Origin: CAZTJA01 sp964613745
GTDB taxonomy: Bacteria; Desulfobacterota; Desulfomonilia; Desulfomonilales; Desulfomonilaceae
Length of the DNA: 8,466 nucleotides
NCBI GenBank assembly: GCA_964613745.1
Contig: CAZTJA010000125.1
Span: 1 to 8,466 of the forward strand
Direction: 5' to 3'
Shown here piece by piece: positions 1 to 6,075 of the stretch. Both the position numbers and the translations under genes were made by a program. Under the pieces are notes generated by a model. That model searched no databases. It had not been told where the DNA came from and saw only the letters and a list, made by a program, of their open reading frames with translations. Each line of letters opens with the position of its first letter. The stretch's first letter is position 1.

Positions 1-2589
1 TCTCTTTTCCTGAAAGGCCATGTTCGTCCACTCAAAGGAGATTCCCGGCGGCAAAATTTTGCCGGCCAACTCTTCCATCGTCTTGAGCGCCTGTCCTGAA
101 CTGAAGCCGTCGGCATTTTGGCCAAGAATCTTGCTTGTGGGGAAAAGATTGTACCTGTCCACCCGCATGGGCCCCACCTGGAATGTCGTATCCACCAGAG
201 TTCCCATAGGAATCATCTTTCCGTCCTCATTTCTGACGAAAAGCTGAGAAATGTCCTCGGGATTGCGGCGAAACATGCTTTCACCTTGGACCCGCACCTG
301 CCATGTTCGGCTGAATTTATTGAAATCATTGACATAAGCAGATCCGAGGTAGGTTTGCAGAGTGTTGAATACGCTCTGAAGAGGAACCCGCAGACTTAAT
401 ACTTTGGTTCTATCAATGTCCACATACACATACGGGTAAGTTGAACGAAATGTTGCAAAAACCGAAGTTAAATCAGCCTGTTGATTTGCCGCAAGTGCAA
501 GTTCGTTACCGGACTGCTCCAGTTCCTGAAAACCAAGAGAACCCTTGTCCAGTAACTGCATCTCAAATCCGCCACCAGTGCCCAAACCTATTACGGGAGG
601 GAGGGTGTAAGTGAAAACTATCCCGTCGGGAATCCTACGAAATTGTGCCATCAATTCATTCATGATGACTTCCCGGCTTCTTCCATGGGCGAGCCGTTCT
701 TCCCATGGTTTCAGTGGAGCAAATATCGTGGCCAAATTGGATCGGGCCGAGTCAATCATCGAAAACCCGGTTAGAGCACCCCAGCCTACAACGCCTTCTG
801 TCTTATCCAGAATGCTGCCGGCCTGCTTGACGACTTCATTTGTTCGGTCCAGAGTCGCTCCATCAGGCAATTGGATATTGATTAGAACGAGTCCGTCATC
901 TTCTAACGGCAGAAACCCGGTAGGAACTTGATTGAAGGAAATGCCCGATACCACCACCAAACCGACGAAAACTATCATCATAATGGCGATGCGACGCACT
1001 CCCATCGAAACCATATTTGAATACCAGGCGGTCGTCTTGCCGAAGCCGTTATTGAAAGCCTTGAAGAAAAAGTTTTTCTCTCCGTGGTCAGGCTTCAGTA
1101 TAAGAGCACACAGAGCAGGACTCAAAGTAAGCGCATTCACCGAGCTGAAAAACATGGTGATTGCAATTGTGATGGAAAACTGCTTGAAAAGCTGCCCGGT
1201 AATGCCGCCCATGAAGGCCGGGGGAACAAATACTGCCATTAAGACAAGTGTTGTGCCTATGATGGCTCCGGTAACTTCCTCCATAGCTTTTATGGAGGCT
1301 GCTTTTCGATCCAGTCCGTAATCCGCCATATTTCTTTCAACGTTTTCCACAACCACTATCGCGTCGTCAACTACAAGACCAATGGCGAGAACCAATCCGA
1401 AGAGCGTCACCATATTTATCGAAAACCCCAAGAGGGACATTGCAGTGAATGTTCCTATCAGGGATACGGGAATAGCAACCATAGGAACGATTGTGGCCCG
1501 CCAATTTTGAAGAAATATGAAAACTACGAGCACGACAAGAACAAAGGCTTCGAAGAGTGTTTTAATGACCTCACGAATCGAGGCGTTCACAAAATCCGCT
1601 ATCATGTACAAAGGCTTGAATTCAAGTCCCGGAGGAAAGCTTTTGCTGAGATCATTCAGTGTCTTGAGCAGTTGATTGGATACCTGAATGGCATTGGAAC
1701 CAGGGGACTGGTACACAACCAGTGTGGCGGAAGGTTTGCCGTTAAACATGGACAAGAAGTCGTATGCTTTACCTCCCAGATCTACCGTGGCAACATCCTT
1801 CACACGTATGGCTCTCGTCCCTTCGCCTGTTTTGACGATCACATTACCGAACTGTTCTACATCGACCAGCCGTCCGAGCGTATTCACATTGAGCTGATAC
1901 GTTTGATCACGAGGTACCGGCGGTTGCCCAAGCTGTCCCGCTGCAACCTGAATGTTCTGTTCCCTTAAAGCCTTGAGTACGTCTTCAACGGTGAGATCCC
2001 TTGCCCGAAGTTTGTCTGCATTCAGCCACAATCGCATGGAGTAATCTTTGTTGGGAAAAAGGCTGATACTTCCCACCCCGGGGATACGGCTCAGGGCATC
2101 CTTCATATTTATGGTGACGTAGTTGGTAATAAAGAGATCATCGAAGCGATTATCCGGTGAGTAGACACTGAGCACCATAACCAATGCGCTGGACACTTTC
2201 TTGGTCGTAACGCCCATACGCTGCACATCTTCGGGCAATTGAGCAATTGCCGCAGCAACACGATTCTGGGTGAGAACCGTATTCATGTCTATGTCGGTGC
2301 CAAGCTCGAAAGTTATGTTTAAGGTGTATGAACCGTCCGCCGAGCTTTGACTCGACATGTACAGCATGTTTTCAACGCCGTTTACCTGCTGTTCAATGGG
2401 GGCGGCTACTGTTTCGGCAATGACTCGAGGATCCGCGCCCGGATAAAAAGCCGTTACCTGCACCACAGGGGGCACGATTTCAGGATATTGTGCAACAGGA
2501 AGGGTGAATATCGAAACTGCGCCGGCAAAGGTAATAAGTATGGAAATGACGGACGCCAGAATCGGTCGTTCAATGAAATAGCGACTCAT
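1..2589 (-). CDS. RND (HAE1-type) multidrug efflux inner-membrane transporter, AcrB/MexB-like, 3' partial
   Basis: Proton-driven inner-membrane pump of a tripartite efflux complex, taking drugs or other amphiphiles from the periplasm and outer membrane leaflet and passing them to an outer-membrane channel. The frame is open from the ATG at 2589 to the window edge: 863 codons of the roughly 1,040 usual for AcrB-type pumps, so the last transmembrane helices (with the counterparts of AcrB K940 and T978) lie outside. The protein opens with the typical MSRYFIERP. It has the porter-domain stretch NMKDALSRIPGVGSISLF (about 160-178) and the TM4 motif VVDDAIVVVENVER, whose proton-relay pair is D408-D409 (AcrB D407-D408). 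FSITIA and TLSPALCALILKP follow in TM5-TM6, and the second porter half is recognisable at YVNDFNKFSRTWQV. No frameshift was seen on reading it through. The start is supported by GGAGG at 2596-2600. It is co-transcribed with the adaptor gene 12 nt upstream. The family is certain; the substrate cannot be read. Confidence 0.96.
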   Translation of the reverse strand, partial: MSRYFIERPILASVISILITFAGAVSIFTLPVAQYPEIVPPVVQVTAFYPGADPRVIAETVAAPIEQQVNGVENMLYMSSQSSADGSYTLNITFELGTDIDMNTVLTQNRVAAAIAQLPEDVQRMGVTTKKVSSALVMVLSVYSPDNRFDDLFITNYVTINMKDALSRIPGVGSISLFPNKDYSMRLWLNADKLRARDLTVEDVLKALREQNIQVAAGQLGQPPVPRDQTYQLNVNTLGRLVDVEQFGNVIVKTGEGTRAIRVKDVATVDLGGKAYDFLSMFNGKPSATLVVYQSPGSNAIQVSNQLLKTLNDLSKSFPPGLEFKPLYMIADFVNASIREVIKTLFEAFVLVVLVVFIFLQNWRATIVPMVAIPVSLIGTFTAMSLLGFSINMVTLFGLVLAIGLVVDDAIVVVENVERNMADYGLDRKAASIKAMEEVTGAIIGTTLVLMAVFVPPAFMGGITGQLFKQFSITIAITMFFSSVNALTLSPALCALILKPDHGEKNFFFKAFNNGFGKTTAWYSNMVSMGVRRIAIMMIVFVGLVVVSGISFNQVPTGFLPLEDDGLVLINIQLPDGATLDRTNEVVKQAGSILDKTEGVVGWGALTGFSMIDSARSNLATIFAPLKPWEERLAHGRSREVIMNELMAQFRRIPDGIVFTYTLPPVIGLGTGGGFEMQLLDKGSLGFQELEQSGNELALAANQQADLTSVFATFRSTYPYVYVDIDRTKVLSLRVPLQSVFNTLQTYLGSAYVNDFNKFSRTWQVRVQGESMFRRNPEDISQLFVRNEDGKMIPMGTLVDTTFQVGPMRVDRYNLFPTSKILGQNADGFSSGQALKTMEELAGKILPPGISFEWTNMAFQEKR

Positions 2590-2601
2590 CAAAGACCTCC
2601 A

Positions 2602-3780
2602 TTACTTGTCTTGACTTGGAGCCGCCTTTTCGGAGGCCTGAGGTAGAGTTATATCCACCTTCTTGGGGTTTACAACGGCACCCGGTCTGGCTCGCTGGAT
2701 CGCATTCACGACCACCAGATCATCCTTGGAAATCCCTTCTTCGATTACTCGCAAAGTTCCTTCCAAAATTCCCGTCTTAACCATTCGTTGTTCAACGACA
2801 TTATCTTTGTTCACGACGAGCACGAATCTTCCGGCCTGACCAATACCCACTGCCAATTCCGGAACAATCAATCCTTCCATTTGCTCAATGGGAACTCTTA
2901 TTCGCACAAAAAAACCCGGAAGCAGCATTCCTTTTTCATTGCTGAATTTTCCGCGAGCCCGCAATGTTCCGGTTGCCGTATCAACACGCGATTCTACAAA
3001 ATCCAAAACTCCTTCGTGCGGGAAGTTCGTTTCATCTGCCAGTTGTAGAAATATGGCGGGTTTCCCCCTATCATTACCGGCTTGTGTTTCGAGTCTGGGA
3101 AATCGTCTCATCAACATCAAAAGGTCTCGTTCGCTCAATTCGAAATTGGCGAAAATAGAGCTGTCATCGACGATCTCCGTCAGCAATGTTCGTTCTTTGG
3201 ATCCTACAAGATTGCCGATGTCAATCAGGTTCTTTCCGATTCGTCCGGGTATTGGGGCCCTCACCTGAGAGTAGTCAAGATCCAATTTAGCTTTTTCTAA
3301 GTCGGCCCTTGCTATACCCACTTGAGCAGCGGCAACGGTGGCATTTGCACTATCTATGTCGAATTGAAGCTGACTGATCGAAGCAGAGGACAGCAACTGT
3401 TGCGCCCTCTTAAGATTAGCTTCTCTCAGCTGCAACTCAGCCTCTCGCCCTTTAAGGGCCGCTTCCGCTTGATCCACCTGAACTCTGAAAGGTCGCGGAT
3501 CAATAAGAAAAAGGAGATCTCCTTGTTTGACTCTAGCGCCCGGAACAAATTCGATTTTGTCCAACCAGCCTTCGACTCGAGCCCGGATTTCGACAAATTG
3601 TACGGCTGCGGTTGTTCCCGGAAATTCCAGAGACTTGGTTACCTCTTTGGTCAAAGGACGGGCCACCATCACTTCAGGCGGTGGTGGGGTCACTACCTGA
3701 GCCTTCTCACCGCATCCAAGAGTGCATATTGACGCAAATGCGAGGAGCAGCCAAATTCCTGATGATCTTTTGCATGCCAT
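2602..3780 (-). CDS. RND efflux periplasmic adaptor (membrane fusion) lipoprotein, AcrA/MexA-like
   Basis: Periplasmic adaptor that links the RND pump encoded next to it with an outer-membrane channel; 392 residues, a normal length for the family. An N-terminal export signal (hydrophobic IWLLLAFASICTLGC) ends at Cys23, the likely lipidation site, although Thr at -3 is not the usual Leu. The first lipoyl half is at about 60-100 (VEIRARVEGWLDKIEFVPGA, then GDLLFLIDPRPF). An alpha-helical hairpin spans about 100-168 and the second lipoyl half follows (RAPIPGRIGKNLIDIGNLV). A beta-barrel lies at about 205-297 and a membrane-proximal domain at 300-380. The hairpin tip carries R125, L129 and S136, the spacing of the AcrA R128/L132/S139 TolC-docking motif. 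The frame extends upstream to a TTG at 3882, but that codon has no ribosome site and lies above the likely promoter. The ATG at 3780 has GGAG 9 nt before it and gives a proper lipoprotein signal. The TAA stop is 12 nt before the pump ATG. Confidence 0.95.
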   Translation of the reverse strand: MACKRSSGIWLLLAFASICTLGCGEKAQVVTPPPPEVMVARPLTKEVTKSLEFPGTTAAVQFVEIRARVEGWLDKIEFVPGARVKQGDLLFLIDPRPFRVQVDQAEAALKGREAELQLREANLKRAQQLLSSASISQLQFDIDSANATVAAAQVGIARADLEKAKLDLDYSQVRAPIPGRIGKNLIDIGNLVGSKERTLLTEIVDDSSIFANFELSERDLLMLMRRFPRLETQAGNDRGKPAIFLQLADETNFPHEGVLDFVESRVDTATGTLRARGKFSNEKGMLLPGFFVRIRVPIEQMEGLIVPELAVGIGQAGRFVLVVNKDNVVEQRMVKTGILEGTLRVIEEGISKDDLVVVNAIQRARPGAVVNPKKVDITLPQASEKAAPSQDK

Positions 3781-3789
3781 GATACCGGA

Positions 3790-3793
3790 CTCC
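3790..3793 (-). promoter_or_regulatory. Ribosome binding site deciding the adaptor start
   Basis: GGAG on the minus strand, 9 nt before the ATG at 3780. The alternative in-frame TTG at 3882 has no purine-rich stretch before it. The site therefore fixes the start at 3780 and removes 34 unlikely N-terminal residues in front of the signal peptide. Confidence 0.7.
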
Positions 3794-3819
3794 AGTTTCT
3801 GTACGGTTTTGAGCGTCTG

Positions 3820-3848
3820 AGTATCGGACAAGAGCTCTAGGCGGTCAA
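3820..3848 (-). promoter_or_regulatory. Putative sigma70-type promoter of the adaptor-pump operon
   Basis: On the minus strand, TTGACC (3843-3848, 5 of 6 matches to the -35 consensus) is followed after exactly 17 nt by GATACT (3820-3825, 4 of 6 matches to the -10 consensus). Transcription would begin near 3813, giving a leader of about 32 nt that contains the GGAG site before the ATG at 3780. It is read by eye and untested, but both boxes and the spacing are good and it sits where an efflux operon promoter should be. Confidence 0.6.
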
Positions 3849-3855
3849 CGAAAAT

Positions 3856-3908
3856 TGATGATTGTTGATCTTTAAATTGCAATTACACAAGTTCTGGTGA
3901 TGGTTGAT
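3856..3908. repeat. Imperfect direct repeat pair flanking a 10-bp palindrome, upstream of the efflux promoter
   Basis: On the plus strand TGATGATTGTTGAT (3856-3869) and TGGTGATGGTTGAT (3895-3908) agree at 12 of 14 positions, with starts 39 nt apart. Between them lies the perfect palindrome AATTGCAATT (3875-3884). All lie just above the -35 box, where activators or repressors of efflux operons often bind. The regulatory role is inferred; the sequence is AT-rich enough for chance similarity. Confidence 0.3.
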
Positions 3909-3975
3909 TTTACTTACGCCGCATGAGGGCCGGGTTCTTTGCAAAATCCAATCGCCACGAACAAGTCATGCGTAC

Positions 3976-4209
3976 TCAGGGCGTGAATTCAGGGCGTTTC
4001 GCTTTTAACCGCACGCTAGGCCCTTGATCCGCAGCAACTTGAACATTGTTGTTCACCGTTGGGAGGCTTTTAAGCCTGATCGTCGAATCAAAACGCAGAT
4101 TATATTGAAGATTGACTCGTCTCGAAGGGTCAATCCGGCGAGGACCCGAAACTGGGGTGTTTGCTTCTTCATAAGACGCATCGACCACAATCATTATACA
4201 TCCGACCAT
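3976..4209 (-). CDS. Doubtful small hypothetical protein (77 residues)
   Basis: An ATG two nucleotides after the TGA of the channel gene opens a 77-codon frame, so it could be translated by coupling as the last gene of that transcript. The product is rich in Arg and basic overall (GPRRIDPSRRVNLQYNLRFD; C-terminal RLKAKRPEFTP). It starts with a short hydrophobic stretch (VGCIMIVV) too brief for a membrane helix. No Shine-Dalgarno lies directly before it, and I recognise no family. It may simply be a chance open frame in the 3' untranslated region. The tight junction with the upstream stop is the only positive argument. Confidence 0.25.
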   Translation of the reverse strand: MVGCIMIVVDASYEEANTPVSGPRRIDPSRRVNLQYNLRFDSTIRLKSLPTVNNNVQVAADQGPSVRLKAKRPEFTP

Positions 4210-4211
4210 GA

Positions 4212-5870
4212 TCAGGCCTTACGCACATGGACTTCTCTTTGCGGAAATGGCATCACGACCCCTTTTTCCTGGAATTCTTCCTTAATGGCCCAGTTGAGTT
4301 CGTGTGTGATTCGGCCCCGTTCGGCGGGCATTCCGATCCAGCACAATAATTCGAATTCAAGACTTGAATCACCGAATCTGCGAAAACGGACTTTTGGAGC
4401 CGGATCATCAATCACCATTTCGTTTTGAGCTGCAACGGCAAGCAGGATGTCTTCTACTTTCTTCAAATCGGAATCGTAGGCGACTCCGATTTTGATACGA
4501 ATCCTCGACTCGGGAAACGGTGCGCTCTCGTTAATCATCTTGGCATTCGCAATTACCGAATTAGGAATGGAGATAAGAATGTCGTCTCTTGTTCGTATTC
4601 GTGTGCTCCGGAGACCAACCTCGGCAATTTCGCCCCTTTCACCTTCAGTCAGAACAATGTAGTCTCCAAGCTTAAAGGGGCGATCCAATACTATCATCAG
4701 AGTTCCTAATATATTTGACAAAGCATCCCGACCGGCCAGCGCAACCGCAAGGCCGCCTATTCCTAATCCCGTAATGATGGAATATGTGGGAAGACCGAGC
4801 CTTGCCCCCAAATTGATTATCATCACACCAATGATGATCACGGATAGGGCCTGAAACCCCAGCCGAATGAGCTGATCATCAACCCCACCTTTGACGTATC
4901 CACCAACATATACAATTGCTTCAGCCATTCTGTTGAGCAAAGCCCCTATGAGCCACAACCAGCCCAAATAGGAAACCAGCAAGAAAACGAATGCAATAGG
5001 TGTGTAGATTTCGGTATCCAAAAAGTGCAAACCATAGACAACGAACCAGAGTCCCAGTTTTGACAGGATTACGAGGCTCACCGGAAGAATGAGTCCTCCT
5101 ATGTCGTGACGTAAATTCAGACCCGAGGATATATCCGACCACGACAGTAACGTAATCAAGATTTTGTACGTGGCGAACACCGCTGCGGCACCGAAGAAAA
5201 TAAACAGAAGCAGGCCCGTCCATTGCCAAGCTTCTTCTCCATGTATCTCTACTCGAGTCCAATTCGGTAATTTCTCCAGAAATGATTTTGGAATGATGAG
5301 ACTGCCTGCGGATTTTAATTGGTTAAGGTGAACACCGCCACCGGAATCCGGTTTGAAAGGCAGATGCTTGACTTGTTCATAGAAGTCTTCAACATTTCTC
5401 ACCGTATCACTTGTGAAAAGAAACCGCTCAACTGGGGAATCTTCGTCCTTAAAAGATGAAATGCTGATCTCAGTGAAAGGGATGGTCCAGAGGGAAATCT
5501 TGTCCGCTTTCACTGCATTTAAATCGGGAATGTCCTGATTCGGAGGCAGCTCTATGCGATCCAGTATCTCTTTTAAGTATAGAGTTGCGTAAAAACCTAT
5601 GACGTCCCTCAAGGCCGGTGGCTCTTTGCTCAAATTTAGACATCGGGAGGCTCGATCCGCAAAATCTCTCGCCTTTTCCTTGTCACCTGCCTTGAATGCC
5701 TCGACGGCTTTATTCATATTGGAAATGAACGTATCGATAGTTGCCCTGGGACTCGATGTATCAGGTGGAGCAAGCGGATGAATGTCCCGGGCAGCGATAC
5801 CGGCACTGCACCAGCTCGCACAAATAAGACTTATTATAGTAACAAGTACATAACTTAATCTCGGAAACAA
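4212..5870 (-). CDS. MscS-family mechanosensitive ion channel with signal peptide and N-terminal periplasmic domain
   Basis: Inner-membrane channel expected to open under membrane tension and release solutes on osmotic downshock. At 552 residues it is about twice the size of E. coli MscS (286). Residues 1-27 look like a signal peptide. About 30-213 form a soluble, probably periplasmic domain that begins SSPRATIDTFISNMNKA. Hydrophobic helices follow at about 216-242, 258-283, 289-312 and 338-358, then the pore helix and adjoining helix at 364-397 (TGLGIGGLAVALAGRDALSN, then MIVLDRPFKLGDYI). The MscS beta-domain is at about 402-448, with RTRDDILISIPNSVIANA. The C-terminal alpha/beta domain ends FPQREVHVRKA. 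The start is a TTG at 5870: AGGAG lies 5 nt before it, a stop is in frame four codons upstream, and the first internal ATG (residue 52) would remove the signal peptide. It is separated from the sulfatase by 205 nt and is probably its own unit. Family membership is firm; the role of the extra domain is unknown. Confidence 0.94.
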   Translation of the reverse strand: MFPRLSYVLVTIISLICASWCSAGIAARDIHPLAPPDTSSPRATIDTFISNMNKAVEAFKAGDKEKARDFADRASRCLNLSKEPPALRDVIGFYATLYLKEILDRIELPPNQDIPDLNAVKADKISLWTIPFTEISISSFKDEDSPVERFLFTSDTVRNVEDFYEQVKHLPFKPDSGGGVHLNQLKSAGSLIIPKSFLEKLPNWTRVEIHGEEAWQWTGLLLFIFFGAAAVFATYKILITLLSWSDISSGLNLRHDIGGLILPVSLVILSKLGLWFVVYGLHFLDTEIYTPIAFVFLLVSYLGWLWLIGALLNRMAEAIVYVGGYVKGGVDDQLIRLGFQALSVIIIGVMIINLGARLGLPTYSIITGLGIGGLAVALAGRDALSNILGTLMIVLDRPFKLGDYIVLTEGERGEIAEVGLRSTRIRTRDDILISIPNSVIANAKMINESAPFPESRIRIKIGVAYDSDLKKVEDILLAVAAQNEMVIDDPAPKVRFRRFGDSSLEFELLCWIGMPAERGRITHELNWAIKEEFQEKGVVMPFPQREVHVRKA

Positions 5871-5875
5871 TTTGT

Positions 5876-5880
5876 CTCCT
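5876..5880 (-). promoter_or_regulatory. Ribosome binding site supporting a TTG start
   Basis: AGGAG on the minus strand ends 5 nt before the TTG at 5870. A nearby ATG at 5883 is out of frame, and the channel frame is closed by TGA at 5882-5880. Together these make TTG the only start that keeps the signal peptide. Confidence 0.75.
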
Positions 5881-5886
5881 CATTGT

Positions 5887-5900
5887 GGAATTTGAATTCC
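5887..5900. repeat. Inverted repeat GGAATT-tg-AATTCC just upstream of the channel gene
   Basis: Perfect 6-bp arms with a 2-bp centre, six nucleotides above the AGGAG of the channel gene. The spacing is too tight for an RNA hairpin, so if functional it is more likely a protein-binding site. It overlaps the -10 box of the weak promoter candidate here. No known operator is recognised. Confidence 0.35.
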
Positions 5901-5919
5901 CTTTTTATTCAATTAACAA
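5890..5919 (-). promoter_or_regulatory. Weak candidate promoter of the channel gene
   Basis: On the minus strand TTGTTA (5914-5919, 4 of 6) and TCAAAT (5890-5895, 4 of 6) are 18 nt apart. Transcription would start near 5883, leaving a very short leader that still includes the AGGAG. The match is modest in an AT-rich stretch and could be chance. Confidence 0.25.
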
Positions 5920-5995
5920 GTCGGATGGGGTGAACATCTGCGGCTTCCATTTCACTGCAAATTTCTTCCGGTCCGCCATCCTACCACAAACCACC

Positions 5996-6023
5996 AGGCC
6001 GCCCACAATGAATGGGGCGGCCT
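5996..6023 (-). terminator. Putative transcription terminator hairpin after the sulfatase gene
   Basis: Perfect 9-bp stem AGGCCGCCC / GGGCGGCCT (5996-6004 and 6015-6023) with a 10-nt loop, 53 nt past the sulfatase stop. It is the only strong GC-rich hairpin in the gap. No real T-run follows on either strand (the minus-strand tail is GGTGGTTTGTGG), so termination may be imperfect. Confidence 0.55.
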
Positions 6024-6075
6024 TATAACTTCAGAGATGAAATTCATTTAATCAGTGGAACTTGACTCCACCAAG

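Larger units (their letters stand above)
3781..4211. other. Intergenic stretch between the channel gene and the efflux operon
   Basis: About 430 nt without a convincing gene. The part next to the adaptor holds its ribosome site, a good promoter and short repeats. The part next to the channel gene holds a 77-codon open frame of doubtful reality. A nine-base direct repeat, TCAGGGCGT, occurs at 3976-3984 and 3989-3997. Short inverted repeats (GGGTC/GACCC at 4127-4131 and 4143-4147; TGAAC/GTTCA at 4040-4044 and 4051-4055) are too weak to call. I see no hairpin followed by a T-run, so where channel-gene transcription ends is not evident. Confidence 0.6.

Noticed and set aside
1507..1968. 153-codon plus-strand open frame inside the pump gene
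   Set aside because: It lies wholly within the opposite strand of a clearly conserved RND gene, and its product resembles no family.
3781..3882. Adaptor extended by 34 residues to a TTG at 3882
   Set aside because: There is no ribosome site there, the extension puts charged residues before the lipoprotein signal, and it runs through the likely promoter at 3820-3848.
3976..3997. Repeated TCAGGGCGT as part of a CRISPR or integron attachment site
   Set aside because: There are only two nine-base copies four nucleotides apart, with no further units, integrase or cas gene in the window.
4024..4428. 134-codon plus-strand open frame overlapping the end of the channel gene
   Set aside because: About half of it is antisense to the conserved C-terminal part of MscS and the product has no recognisable features.
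5887..5910. Plus-strand terminator made of the inverted repeat followed by CTTTTTATT
   Set aside because: The arms are AT-rich and only 2 nt apart, so a stable RNA hairpin is unlikely, and no plus-strand gene ends here.
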